Shown: positions 1 to 6,416, numbered from the stretch's first letter. The stretch: 6,756 bases of DNA from Candidatus Woesearchaeota archaeon (GCA_016866645.1 VGLX01000070.1:1-6756); one strand, 5' to 3'. The notes: generated by a model not told the origin, from the letters alone. A program made the numbers and translations.

Positions 1-338
1 CTAAACAAGCTAAGCGTCGAATAATCAAAACCGTAATCCTGAATCGGAATCCCAAGAAAATGCTTAACCCGGATGTCATACCTGGCAGCGTACTCCATCT
101 CAACATCACTCAAACCCTTCAAACGCTGTACCAAACTAGCCTTAAAAAGCCTAACAGGATCCTCACAAGGCCTACCATTATCCTTACAATAACAATCCTT
201 CACCTCATCATAAACAAAACCGAAATCAAACACTTTCAAAATCTTCTCAAACACATCATCATCCTCGATAAGACCCTCATAAATCTTATTAGAACTCAAA
301 AGCAAAGCCTGACGCTCACAAACCCTTCTAAAAACCAT
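1..338 (-). CDS. Transposase, N-terminal part (IS5/IS1182-like, DUF772-type), cut by the left window edge
   Basis: The minus strand from ATG at 338-336 reads open through base 1 (about 112 residues, no stop), so the gene continues beyond the window. My own translation gives the hallmarks of the InsH-type N-terminal domain of DDE transposases: GRPCEDPVRLFKASLVQRL around residues 58-76, then GLSDVEME, then the HFLGI...DYSTLSLF stretch near the edge, matching the family pattern 'GRP-DP--L-K--L-Q-L-GLSD-E...FLG---D-STLS-F'. The catalytic DDE domain would lie to the left, outside the window. The start is fixed by a very strong Shine-Dalgarno, AAGGAGGTGG, seven bases upstream. It lies 82 bases past the stop of the methyltransferase gene and reads the same way. 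The plus strand here is visibly poor in G, unlike the neighbouring genes, which fits a mobile element. The family is confident; IS5 versus IS1182 is not resolved. Confidence 0.85.
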   Translation of the reverse strand, partial: MVFRRVCERQALLLSSNKIYEGLIEDDDVFEKILKVFDFGFVYDEVKDCYCKDNGRPCEDPVRLFKASLVQRLKGLSDVEMEYAARYDIRVKHFLGIPIQDYGFDYSTLSLF

Positions 339-345
339 TCTTAAA

Positions 346-355
346 CCACCTCCTT
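346..355 (-). promoter_or_regulatory. Strong ribosome binding site of the transposase
   Basis: The minus strand reads AAGGAGGTGG, ending seven bases before the ATG. It is the best Shine-Dalgarno in the window and decides the transposase start. Most neighbouring operon-first genes have almost no leader and no such site. Confidence 0.8.
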
Positions 356-361
356 ATTACT

Positions 362-377
362 TATTGGATAACCAATA
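362..377. repeat. Small perfect inverted repeat in the transposase leader
   Basis: TATTGG, a four-base ATAA loop, then CCAATA: a six-base-pair perfect dyad just upstream of the transposase ribosome binding site. It may be a leader hairpin, an operator, or part of the element's terminal sequence; the other end of the element is outside the window, so its terminal repeat cannot be identified. Confidence 0.5.
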
Positions 378-420
378 TAACTTAAAAACAATTATCAAAC
401 TAAAACATATATATCAAATG

Positions 421-1542
421 TCAAGAATCAAAGGGGTTTATCAAAGCATTCTCTAAAACCCATATTTCCCTTAAGACTCTTCCATGAGAATACATGACTG
501 GCATAGGCAGTTGTTTCATAGGTTGCCAGGCTTTGAACTCTAGCTTCTTGATCATCTTGTCGAAGTTCATCACTACATCTTTTCTCTGCCTAGTCTGGAA
601 TCTCGGCACGATCATCGCTATCTTTCCACCAACCACTTGCTTGGCCTCTGCTAGCGTTTTGAAGTATAGCCCTTCTAATTCTCTCATCGTCTTGTTAGCC
701 TCTTCGAAGCTTGGTAAAGATTTTAGGTAAGGCCCTAAGTAAGGCTCTGTTGCCATCCCGTCTGGTCCGGTTACGAACTTGGTGAGCTGTTTGCTGTCGC
801 CTTGGAGCACCGTGTACTCTGCTTTTGTGCCATACTTGTTTTCAACATACTCCAGGTTTTTGTTCGCAGATTCTGCGCTTTTAGCGTCTATGTCTACGCC
901 TATCACATTAATCCCTTGAAGCAACGCTTCTTGTAGTATCACTCCGTTTCCGCAGAAAGGGTCGAGCAGTAATCTTTTCGCTTGGCTTAAGTTTATGAGT
1001 ATCTTAGCTAATCTTATGCTTATGGTCTTCAGGTAATCCTTGCAGGGCATCTCTTCATCCCTTCTTTCATGCTCTAACGGGTCGAAAACAGCGACTGTTT
1101 TGGCTAACAGGTTGTTATAAGACAGTATCTCCACGCCTTCATCCAGCAGAGACTTGTTCAGTACTTCTGTAGGCATCAAAGCATTTTCTCTTTTAGGTTT
1201 TTTGTAAAAAGCCTTAAGCTTCTGCTTCTTGAACGCTTTCTTGGCTTGCTCTTCTATGAACACCTTGTTGTTCTTCCCATAGAAGCTTATCGCGTAGCTT
1301 ATCTTGTTCTCTGTCCCTTCGTAAACGTTTTCTAAAGTCTTGGTCATGACTCCTATCTTGACCACTCCTCCGAAGCTTGCCATAGCTGACTTAGGGTCAA
1401 AAGCTTCGTCAACGCTTATCACAGCCGCTTGCTCAGAGAAGCTCTTGATGTAAAACTTGAGCTGGTTTTTTTCCATATATGCTATCAGTTCGAGCATGCT
1501 GAGCTCGTAATCCCTTCCGAGAATGAATATGTAGTCTGTCAT
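421..1542 (-). CDS. Trm11/Trm-G10-like SAM-dependent RNA methyltransferase
   Basis: A 373-residue protein predicted to methylate a nucleobase, most likely a tRNA guanine N2, by analogy with the Trm11/Trm-G10 family (COG1041-like). Residues 1 to about 140 resemble the Trm11-type RNA-binding N-terminal region, opening with YIFILGRDYELSMLEL. Residues 161-187 (RRDEEMPCKDYLKTISIRLAKILINLS) match the segment preceding the Rossmann fold in this family. The SAM-binding motif I is DPFCGNG at 194-200, the acidic motif II is GVDID at 215-219, and GD at 248-249 fits motif III. Motif IV is unusual: TEPYLGP at 265-271 replaces the canonical D/N-PP-Y/F. It is last in an operon, 20 bases after the preceding gene, with no clear Shine-Dalgarno. 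An A/T-rich TATA-like stretch around 1562-1575 could give it a second promoter. The methyltransferase class is confident; tRNA and the exact base are inferred. Confidence 0.85.
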   Translation of the reverse strand: MTDYIFILGRDYELSMLELIAYMEKNQLKFYIKSFSEQAAVISVDEAFDPKSAMASFGGVVKIGVMTKTLENVYEGTENKISYAISFYGKNNKVFIEEQAKKAFKKQKLKAFYKKPKRENALMPTEVLNKSLLDEGVEILSYNNLLAKTVAVFDPLEHERRDEEMPCKDYLKTISIRLAKILINLSQAKRLLLDPFCGNGVILQEALLQGINVIGVDIDAKSAESANKNLEYVENKYGTKAEYTVLQGDSKQLTKFVTGPDGMATEPYLGPYLKSLPSFEEANKTMRELEGLYFKTLAEAKQVVGGKIAMIVPRFQTRQRKDVVMNFDKMIKKLEFKAWQPMKQLPMPVMYSHGRVLREIWVLENALINPFDS

Positions 1543-1562
1543 TTTATGCTTAGTAAAAGAAT

Positions 1563-2558
1563 TTATTTTATTTTTTTGAACACTAATCCCCTAAGGTGAG
1601 CCTCTAAGTATTTTTCTGCTTTTTTGGTCATGTCGCCTGTGCTCATGAATATCGTTGGCAGCTTCTTCCTCTCTCCTGTCGTGTATGCCATGTTGAGCTC
1701 TGCGTCAGTTACTTTCTTCTTGTTTTTCGCCTTGACGAAGTACTTAAGGTTCCCTAACGCGGATGGTATCTGTATCACGAACTCGTATTCTGTGTTCTTC
1801 CTTATCACTGCCTCTTCCATGATTGCTATCTTGTTGTCTGAAAAATAAGTGTTGAGCGTGTCATAAAACTTGTCCCCTAGTATCAGCTTCTTCTCTGGTT
1901 CTAACTTGGTCTCTTCTTTCTTGGCTGGCACTTCCTTATGTTTTTTCTCTATCTCTTCTTTCTTAGCCTCATGCTTCAGTTCTGGTTTAGGCTCTTCTTT
2001 TACTGGTTGCGGCTCTTCCTTCTTTAAAGTTTCAGATATTATCTTCTTGGCTTCGTCATCAGGTATGAGGTACCATTTCCAGAAGACTTCCTGCTGCGAA
2101 TTGTAATTGACAGTCATCATTACTGCAAAGTCCTTTATCTCTCTAACAGCTACTCTTTGCCAAGGCTCTAAGTCTTTGTCTCTTAGTATTTGTTGCTCTT
2201 TCAGAAGGTCAAAAACTAGCTTCAGCTTCTCACCCAGGTATTTGTACAGCATCTGCAGCTTAGGCTCCTGCCCTTTAACATAATAGACTGGGCTGCCGCC
2301 TATTTTGGCTTTTGATAGTTTCACCTGGTCTTGGCTTGCTAAGTCTGACAGTATGGCTGACGTGAAAAGGAGGTTAGCTACGACATGCTGTGAGACTTGG
2401 GAAGGGATAACAGGACCGTCTCGCTTCACTATTTCCAGTATCTGGTTCTTCAATGCCAACACATTATTCTCGTTCGGCTTGGCTGCTGGTTTTGTAGTGC
2501 CAGTCGGTGTTAAGTTCCTTAAGTTGTTGAATGAAGAGTTTTTTACGGTCTGATCCAT
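1563..2558 (-). CDS. Uncharacterised winged-helix protein with Lys/Glu-rich linker and C-terminal alpha/beta domain
   Basis: I do not recognise a named family for this 331-residue protein. Residues about 34-95 look like a winged helix (LKNQILEIVKRDGPVIPSQVSQHV, then a basic helix and a YYVKG wing strand). Residues about 100-170 look like a second, smaller helical/winged unit rich in aromatic residues (FWKWYLIPDDE). Residues about 175-226 are a highly charged linker of K, E and P. Residues about 228-331 alternate helix and strand in an order like the restriction-endonuclease fold: helix, strand (EYEFVIQI), strand (KYFVKAK), helix, strand (TIFMST), helix, strand. The expected E-x-K active site reads K-A-K at 276-278, so nuclease activity is doubtful. 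Its ATG lies inside the last codons of endA (16-base overlap), so translation is probably coupled, and it is followed by the methyltransferase. The gene is certainly coding; the domain calls are inferences from pattern, and a nucleic-acid-binding role in tRNA processing is a guess from context. Confidence 0.8.
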   Translation of the reverse strand: MDQTVKNSSFNNLRNLTPTGTTKPAAKPNENNVLALKNQILEIVKRDGPVIPSQVSQHVVANLLFTSAILSDLASQDQVKLSKAKIGGSPVYYVKGQEPKLQMLYKYLGEKLKLVFDLLKEQQILRDKDLEPWQRVAVREIKDFAVMMTVNYNSQQEVFWKWYLIPDDEAKKIISETLKKEEPQPVKEEPKPELKHEAKKEEIEKKHKEVPAKKEETKLEPEKKLILGDKFYDTLNTYFSDNKIAIMEEAVIRKNTEYEFVIQIPSALGNLKYFVKAKNKKKVTDAELNMAYTTGERKKLPTIFMSTGDMTKKAEKYLEAHLRGLVFKKIK

Positions 2559-3088
2559 TTTATCTCATAGAACACACATTCGTTCTCCTCATCGACTATT
2601 GCCAGCAATAATCTTTTTTTGGTGCTGTGGGCTACCCTGTTCTTCGCAGCGAATTCATGCATCGTCATAGCCTCTGTCTCATGGACAGGGTAGACTATCC
2701 ATTTCGCATGGTCTTCACCAGGCTTGATGCCTCGGTCGTAAACCCTGAAGTCTGCTCCGAATTTCAAGGCGGTCTTGACTATATAACCTCGCTGTCTCAT
2801 GTCCCTGAAGACGCAGTATCTTATCCAGAATTTCGGCTCGAACTCTCTTGCCTTTTTTATGAAGTCTTGGGATTTCAGGCTCTTGCGGCCTTCTTTTATC
2901 TCCATCTTGCCTTTCTCTAGAAGGTACAGGGCTTCGACTAGCGAGTACTGGACTTTGCCTTCTTTCAGCTCTCCGAACCTGCTCTGGTCACATAATTCCT
3001 TAGCAGTCCCTTCTGCTTCTGCTAGTACCCTTTCTCGGTCGAAAACCGCTTTGATTTTCTTGACTTTTTCAGATTTTTCTTCAGTCAT
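2543..3088 (-). CDS. endA: tRNA-splicing endonuclease EndA (homotetramer-size subunit)
   Basis: EndA cuts both ends of introns in precursor tRNAs at bulge-helix-bulge structures, leaving 2',3'-cyclic phosphate and 5'-OH ends. The 181-residue length matches the alpha4 (Methanocaldococcus-type, about 179 residues) subunit. An N-terminal mixed domain (about 1-85) is followed by the catalytic domain beginning EPKFWIRYCVFRDMRQRGYIVKTALKFG. The triad is visible as Tyr117 (RVYDRG), His127 (EDHAKWIV) and Lys158 (HSTKKRLLLAIVD); their spacings of 10 and 31 residues equal those of the Methanocaldococcus enzyme. The C-terminus ends in the usual VFYEIKWIRP strand. It is first in the minus-strand operon, overlaps the next gene by 16 bases and is divergent from rnz. 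Its leader is only a few bases. A single intact subunit suggests no heterotetramer partner is needed, though a partner elsewhere in the genome cannot be excluded. Confidence 0.95.
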   Translation of the reverse strand: MTEEKSEKVKKIKAVFDRERVLAEAEGTAKELCDQSRFGELKEGKVQYSLVEALYLLEKGKMEIKEGRKSLKSQDFIKKAREFEPKFWIRYCVFRDMRQRGYIVKTALKFGADFRVYDRGIKPGEDHAKWIVYPVHETEAMTMHEFAAKNRVAHSTKKRLLLAIVDEENECVFYEIKWIRP

Positions 3089-3116
3089 TTTCTAAAACAA
3101 AGGACAGGCTTGGCTT

Positions 3117-3133
3117 GTTTAAAAGCCTTTGGG
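3117..3133 (-). promoter_or_regulatory. endA promoter (BRE plus TATA)
   Basis: The minus strand reads CCCAAAGGCTTTTAAAC. The TATA core (3118-3124) is centred about 33 bases from the endA ATG, which predicts a leader of under ten bases. The CCAAAGG segment sits where the B recognition element belongs. Confidence 0.65.
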
Positions 3134-3157
3134 TTAAAACTTTTCATGGCTGAAAAA

Positions 3158-3172
3158 CCAAAGTTTTAAAAG
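3158..3172 (+). promoter_or_regulatory. rnz promoter (BRE plus TATA)
   Basis: The sequence CCAAAGTTTTAAAAG places a TATA core (3164-3171) 25-32 bases before the rnz ATG at 3196, so the message should be leaderless or nearly so. No Shine-Dalgarno is visible, consistent with that. Confidence 0.7.
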
Positions 3173-3195
3173 ACTCTCAAGCCTGAACAATTGCT

Positions 3196-4092
3196 ATGAT
3201 ACAGCTCACGTTTTTAGGAACAGCAAGCATGGTGCCTACTAAGGAAAGGAATCACGTAGCAGCCTTGCTGACTTATGACGGGGAGAACATCTTGATAGAT
3301 TGCGGTGAAGGTACCCAAAGGCAGCTTAGGATAGCAGAAGTAAGCCCTACTAAGATTAGCAAGATACTTATAAGCCACTGGCACGGCGACCACGTCTTAG
3401 GCTTGCCTGGGCTGATGTACAGCTTAGCGGCTTGCGAGTATAATGACACGCTAAAGATTTACGGACCTAAAGGGGCTAAAGAGTTCATGCACCACCTTAT
3501 GAAAGGTTTCGCTTATAAGGACCAGATAAGCTATGAGGTAATCGAGGTAGGGGACGGGGTTTTCTTCGAGAATAAAGAATTCAAACTAGAGGCAAAGGCT
3601 TTGACTCATACCGCGCCTTGTCTAGGGTTCGCTTTCATAGAGAAAGACAAAAGGAACATAGACGTTGATTATCTGAAGAAGAACCATGACCTATCCAAGC
3701 ATCCGATACTCAAAGACTTACAGGCTGGCAAGGACATAACATGGAAAGGCAAAGTGATAAAGGCTGACAAGGCCACCAGGGTAACAAAAGGCAAGAAGGT
3801 ATCTTTCGTTTCAGACACGGCTTACTGCCAAGCGGCTGTTGACCTTTGCAAAGATGCAGACCTAGTTGTCTGCGAAGCTACGTACCTGGCAGATCTGGAG
3901 GATAAGGCAGAAGAGTATAGGCACTTGACCGCTAGCATGGCTGCGGATATAGCGAAGAAAGCCAAAGCAAAGAGGCTTGTCCTTACGCATTTCAGCCAGA
4001 GGTACAGGTCAGTTAAGGAGATAGAGTCTGAGGCTAAGAAAGTTTTTAAGAACTCGTCTTGCGCAGAGGACTTCTTAAGCTTTGAAGTTTAG
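3196..4092 (+). CDS. rnz: Ribonuclease Z (tRNA 3' endonuclease)
   Basis: RNase Z is a zinc-dependent beta-lactamase-fold endonuclease that removes the 3' trailer of precursor tRNAs so CCA can be added. The 298-residue length is typical of the short form. The N-terminus carries FLGTASMVPTKERN, including the PxKxRN loop (14-19). The metal motif is SHWHGDHVLGLPG with His61, His63, Asp65 and His66; the further metal ligands are His138 (LTHTAP), Asp207 (VSDTAY) and His265 (LTHFSQRY). The EATY (227-230) and HLTA (243-246) motifs specific to tRNase Z are present. The substrate-clamping flexible arm region is represented by about 155-190 (HPILKDLQAGKDITWKGKVI). It diverges from endA, sharing a 107-base regulatory region, and its last 18 bases overlap the 3' end of the opposing membrane protein gene. 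All key residues are intact. Confidence 0.97.
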   Translation: MIQLTFLGTASMVPTKERNHVAALLTYDGENILIDCGEGTQRQLRIAEVSPTKISKILISHWHGDHVLGLPGLMYSLAACEYNDTLKIYGPKGAKEFMHHLMKGFAYKDQISYEVIEVGDGVFFENKEFKLEAKALTHTAPCLGFAFIEKDKRNIDVDYLKKNHDLSKHPILKDLQAGKDITWKGKVIKADKATRVTKGKKVSFVSDTAYCQAAVDLCKDADLVVCEATYLADLEDKAEEYRHLTASMAADIAKKAKAKRLVLTHFSQRYRSVKEIESEAKKVFKNSSCAEDFLSFEV

Positions 4093-4905
4093 CTTGTACG
4101 TCCTGAACTTGAACATATCAGACCAGACGTTGAGTATGGTTTTTATCAGGCTTCTAAAGAAATATACAGAGAAAAGTATCCAAGGCAGTGCTGCTCTCTG
4201 CTCTAACACTCCAGTTAATACGCTTATAGGCGCAGTGATGAATGATAACAGTATCACTATCCCCCAAATTGTCAATACGTGCTTCTTGTTTTTAACAAAG
4301 TAGTTAAAAGACTCTTTTACTGACAATATCGTGTGTTTGCTTTCTAAGAATAGTATCTGGTACCTGAAGAACGTCAAAAGCTGCAGTATGATTATCAATA
4401 TCGGGAAGAAAAGCATGGTTACTAGAACTCCGTAGCCTTTGAGCACAAAAGCGTTGAGTATCACGCCTGCGCCGATGATGAACAAGAACGTGATGAACCC
4501 TATCACGAACATTATCATCTTCATGGATATCACTTGCCAGACATGCCTGCCATTGCCCATAACAGTCTTTATCGTTATCTTTCTTTTCAGCATTAGGTCC
4601 CTCATAGCGCCAAGCTTCATAGCCATGAAACCGCTGCCTATAAGGAAGGATGTCAGTATAAATACCGTGAAAGATAGTACGAGTTTTACTAAGTTTTCTT
4701 TTAAAAAAGATTTAAGTAAAGAGGCTATTGCTGAGAATTCTTGAGCTGCCACCTCAGGGTTTGTCACTAAGCCTAAAAGTCCGGAGTATTTCAAGAATAG
4801 TACCGTAAGTAACGTGTTTATGACCAGCATCACCAAGTCAGGCACAGCTACTAACGGATGTTCTTTTAAGTCCTTCCAAGATTGTATAAACGCCTCTTTA
4901 TGCAT
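4075..4905 (-). CDS. Six-helix integral membrane protein of unknown function
   Basis: I do not recognise a characterised family, although the general pattern resembles archaeal membrane proteins annotated as DUF7544/GPDPase-membrane-domain-like. The 276 residues contain six likely transmembrane segments at roughly 18-38, 72-97, 127-150, 158-180, 208-232 and 240-260, separated by short basic loops. The N-terminus is an amphipathic stretch (MHKEAFIQSWKDLKEHPL). A conserved-looking segment SVKESFNYFVKNKKHVLTIWG (about 195-215) precedes helix five, and the tail ends FKFRTYKLNFKA. There is no signal peptide or catalytic motif. It starts 31 bases after tfb on the same strand, but has its own TATA box in that gap, so it need not depend on tfb transcription. 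Its 3' end overlaps that of rnz on the opposite strand by 18 bases. The gene is surely coding; no function is claimed. Confidence 0.85.
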   Translation of the reverse strand: MHKEAFIQSWKDLKEHPLVAVPDLVMLVINTLLTVLFLKYSGLLGLVTNPEVAAQEFSAIASLLKSFLKENLVKLVLSFTVFILTSFLIGSGFMAMKLGAMRDLMLKRKITIKTVMGNGRHVWQVISMKMIMFVIGFITFLFIIGAGVILNAFVLKGYGVLVTMLFFPILIIILQLLTFFRYQILFLESKHTILSVKESFNYFVKNKKHVLTIWGIVILLSFITAPISVLTGVLEQRAALPWILFSVYFFRSLIKTILNVWSDMFKFRTYKLNFKA

Positions 4906-4925
4906 GATATAAAAAGAACAAAAAA

Positions 4926-4936
4926 GATATTTAAGG
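4926..4936 (-). promoter_or_regulatory. Promoter of the membrane protein gene
   Basis: The minus strand reads CCTTAAATATC, with its centre about 26 bases before the ATG at 4905, predicting a leaderless message. The upstream bases overlap the tfb stop codon. No Shine-Dalgarno is visible. Confidence 0.6.
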
Positions 4937-5851
4937 TTATTCTTTCTTAGTTTTTACTTTGTCTTTCAGCTTAAGCTTTTTAAGCAGCTCTTTATACCTA
5001 TTCCTTATGGTGACTTCTGTTACGCCTGCTATGTCTGCGACTTCTCTCTGTGTCCTCTTCTCGTTGTTTATCAGCGCTGCTACGTATAGGCTTGCTGCCG
5101 CTATCCCTGTAGGCCCTCTTCCTGACGTCAGCTCTGACTTCTGGGCCAGCTCTAGGATTTCTACCGCTTTGCTTTGCGTTTCTGCGCTTAGCTTCAATGC
5201 TGATGCGAACCTTGGCAGGTAATCGACAGGGTTGCTTGGAAGGATTCTTATGCCCAATTCCCTTGTTACGAACCTGTATGTCCTTCCGATTTCTTTCTTG
5301 TCTATTCCTGAAGCTTCTGCCAGCTCGTCTAATGTTCTCGGTACCTCGTGCCTTCTACAGGCAGCGTATAAGGCTCCTGCTACTACTGACTCCATAGATC
5401 TCCCCCTAACGAGCCCTCTCTGTACTGCCAATGTGTATATCCTTGCTGACTCTTCTTCTACGGATTTAGGTAGTTTTAGGAATGAGCTTACTCTTTTCAG
5501 CTCTGCTAGCGCTAGTTTGAGGTTTCTTTCTATGGCTGTTGATATCCTGTACTGCCATTTTCTAAGCCTGAAGAACTTGTTCCTTTCTTTTCCGGAGAGC
5601 TTGTACACGTCCCCTTTCTGCCCTATGTCTGTCCCAAGCCCTTTGTCGAACTTGGTGTATGTCATGGGCGCTCCGGTCCTTCTTCGCTTGTCGGCTTGGT
5701 CGTGGTCGAATTCTCGCCATTCTTGTCCGAAGTCAACCATTCTTTCTTCGACGACGTAACCGCATTCCTTGCATATCATCTCTCCTCGCTCTTTGTCTAG
5801 AATTAAGTTTAAGCTCCCGCACTCGGGGCATTTTTTTGCAAACGCAGGCAT
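4937..5851 (-). CDS. tfb: Transcription initiation factor B (TFB, TFIIB homologue)
   Basis: TFB bridges TBP on the TATA box and RNA polymerase, reads the BRE, and places the transcription start. At 304 residues it has normal family length. The N-terminal zinc ribbon uses Cys8, Cys11, Cys27 and Cys30 (CPEC...CKEC). The B-reader/linker follows with FGQEWREFDHDQADKRRRTGAP (41-62) and GLGTDIG (71-77). The first cyclin fold spans about 105-200 (SVVAGALYAACRRHEVPRTLDELAE) and the second about 205-295 (GPTGIAAASLYVAAL, then the BRE-contacting helix-turn-helix RTQREVADIAGVTEVTIRNRYKEL). A basic tail ends KDKVKTKKE. The ATG is supported by GAGGAG seven bases upstream and by the zinc ribbon position. 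It lies between rps8e and a membrane protein gene. It has its own promoter and a longer leader than most genes here. All domains look intact. Confidence 0.97.
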   Translation of the reverse strand: MPAFAKKCPECGSLNLILDKERGEMICKECGYVVEERMVDFGQEWREFDHDQADKRRRTGAPMTYTKFDKGLGTDIGQKGDVYKLSGKERNKFFRLRKWQYRISTAIERNLKLALAELKRVSSFLKLPKSVEEESARIYTLAVQRGLVRGRSMESVVAGALYAACRRHEVPRTLDELAEASGIDKKEIGRTYRFVTRELGIRILPSNPVDYLPRFASALKLSAETQSKAVEILELAQKSELTSGRGPTGIAAASLYVAALINNEKRTQREVADIAGVTEVTIRNRYKELLKKLKLKDKVKTKKE

Positions 5852-5858
5852 TTTTTAG

Positions 5859-5864
5859 CTCCTC
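5859..5864 (-). promoter_or_regulatory. Ribosome binding site of tfb
   Basis: GAGGAG on the minus strand, seven bases before the ATG at 5851. It supports this start and implies that at least part of the tfb messages carry a leader. Confidence 0.65.
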
Positions 5865-5928
5865 AAAAACGCTTTAAATCAGCATTTTTGATGGGATGGA
5901 AATATTTATAAATAAATGATTAAATGGG

Positions 5929-5946
5929 TATTTAAACCTTTCGGTT
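5929..5946 (-). promoter_or_regulatory. Main tfb promoter (BRE plus TATA)
   Basis: The minus strand reads ACCGAAAGGTTTAAATA, the best BRE-TATA match in the window. The TATA core centre near 5933 predicts a start near 5907 and a leader of about 55 bases containing the GAGGAG site. A second weaker TATA-like TTTAAA at 5873-5878, about 25 bases from the ATG, could give a leaderless form instead. Confidence 0.65.
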
Positions 5947-6001
5947 GTTCACGAGGATACTCTTATTCCTAATCAGTCAAAACAGTTTTTATAAGAACAG
6001 C

Positions 6002-6007
6002 TAAAAA
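6002..6007 (-). terminator. Possible T-tract terminator after rps8e
   Basis: Four bases past the rps8e stop the minus strand has TTTTT, with another TTTT run slightly further on. Archaeal polymerases can stop at such tracts; there is no stem. The tfb promoter follows, so separation of the two units is plausible. Confidence 0.35.
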
Positions 6008-6010
6008 GAG

Positions 6011-6391
6011 TTATCCTAAGAGCACAGCGTTGACTATGCCTTCTTGACCCGGCCTGTTAGTGATCCTTGCCTTGCCTTTGTCTGTTTTTATGATCGTGCC
6101 TTTGGTCATTATGTTTCGCCTTACGAAATGCCTGTTTGCAGGGTTCTCGAGGATAGTCTCAATCTTCATCTGCTCGTACTTCTTCTCTTTAGGAATGTAA
6201 ACGTTAGCGGTTTCTACTGAAAGCAAAGCCCTCTTCCTGTTGTTGCCTACTCCCCTAGTAAGCCTTAATGTTTTCTTGCCTAGCTTGGTATAGCTTGGAA
6301 GGCTTCCCATCTCAAAAACTCGTTTCTTCCTATAAGCCCGGTACCTTCCTCCGGTCAGTTTCCGTTTAGGTCTTGTCTGTGTAATCGCCAT
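6011..6391 (-). CDS. rps8e: Small ribosomal subunit protein S8e
   Basis: S8e is an archaeal/eukaryotic-specific protein of the 30S subunit (bacteria lack it). The 126-residue length is normal for archaea. The family signature lies at residues 7-29: basic RPKRK, then LTGG, then RKKRVFEMG. The middle contains TRGVGNNRKRALLSVETANV (45-64), and the C-terminal beta-barrel part ends in the typical IIKTDKGKARITNRPGQEGIVNAVLLG. The start is supported by the family-typical short N-terminus and by a promoter placed about 30 bases upstream, which predicts a leader of a few bases at most. The gene stands alone, with tfb following on the same strand under a separate promoter. Nothing is missing or odd. 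Confidence 0.97.
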   Translation of the reverse strand: MAITQTRPKRKLTGGRYRAYRKKRVFEMGSLPSYTKLGKKTLRLTRGVGNNRKRALLSVETANVYIPKEKKYEQMKIETILENPANRHFVRRNIMTKGTIIKTDKGKARITNRPGQEGIVNAVLLG

Positions 6392-6416
6392 TTTAGTAAT
6401 CTTTTAGAAATGAGGG

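Larger units (their letters stand above)
3112..3183. repeat. Quasi-palindromic divergent promoter region between endA and rnz
   Basis: Three nested dyad elements face each other around a centre near 3145-3147: GGCTTG (3112-3117) with CAAGCC (3178-3183); TTTAAAA (3118-3124) with TTTTAAAA (3164-3171); CTTTGG (3127-3132) with CCAAAG (3158-3163). In addition TTAAAACTTT (3134-3143) pairs exactly with AAAGTTTTAA (3160-3169). The inner elements are explained partly by two opposed BRE-TATA promoters; the outer GGCTTG/CAAGCC pair is not. Confidence 0.6.

Noticed and set aside
60..344. A 94-codon plus-strand frame at the left end
   Set aside because: It is antisense to the transposase, whose protein pattern and strong ribosome binding site are clear; the plus frame is low-complexity Thr/Ile/Leu.
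1953..2040. Repeat-like Glu/Lys/Pro coding stretch, considered as a DNA repeat or CRISPR-like array
   Set aside because: It is a low-complexity protein linker with irregular units; no regular repeat-spacer spacing exists here or elsewhere in the window.
5232..5759. A 175-codon open frame on the plus strand opposite tfb
   Set aside because: It lies wholly antisense to an unmistakable tfb gene, has a Ser/Leu-rich composition typical of reading the wrong strand, and has no promoter or family pattern.
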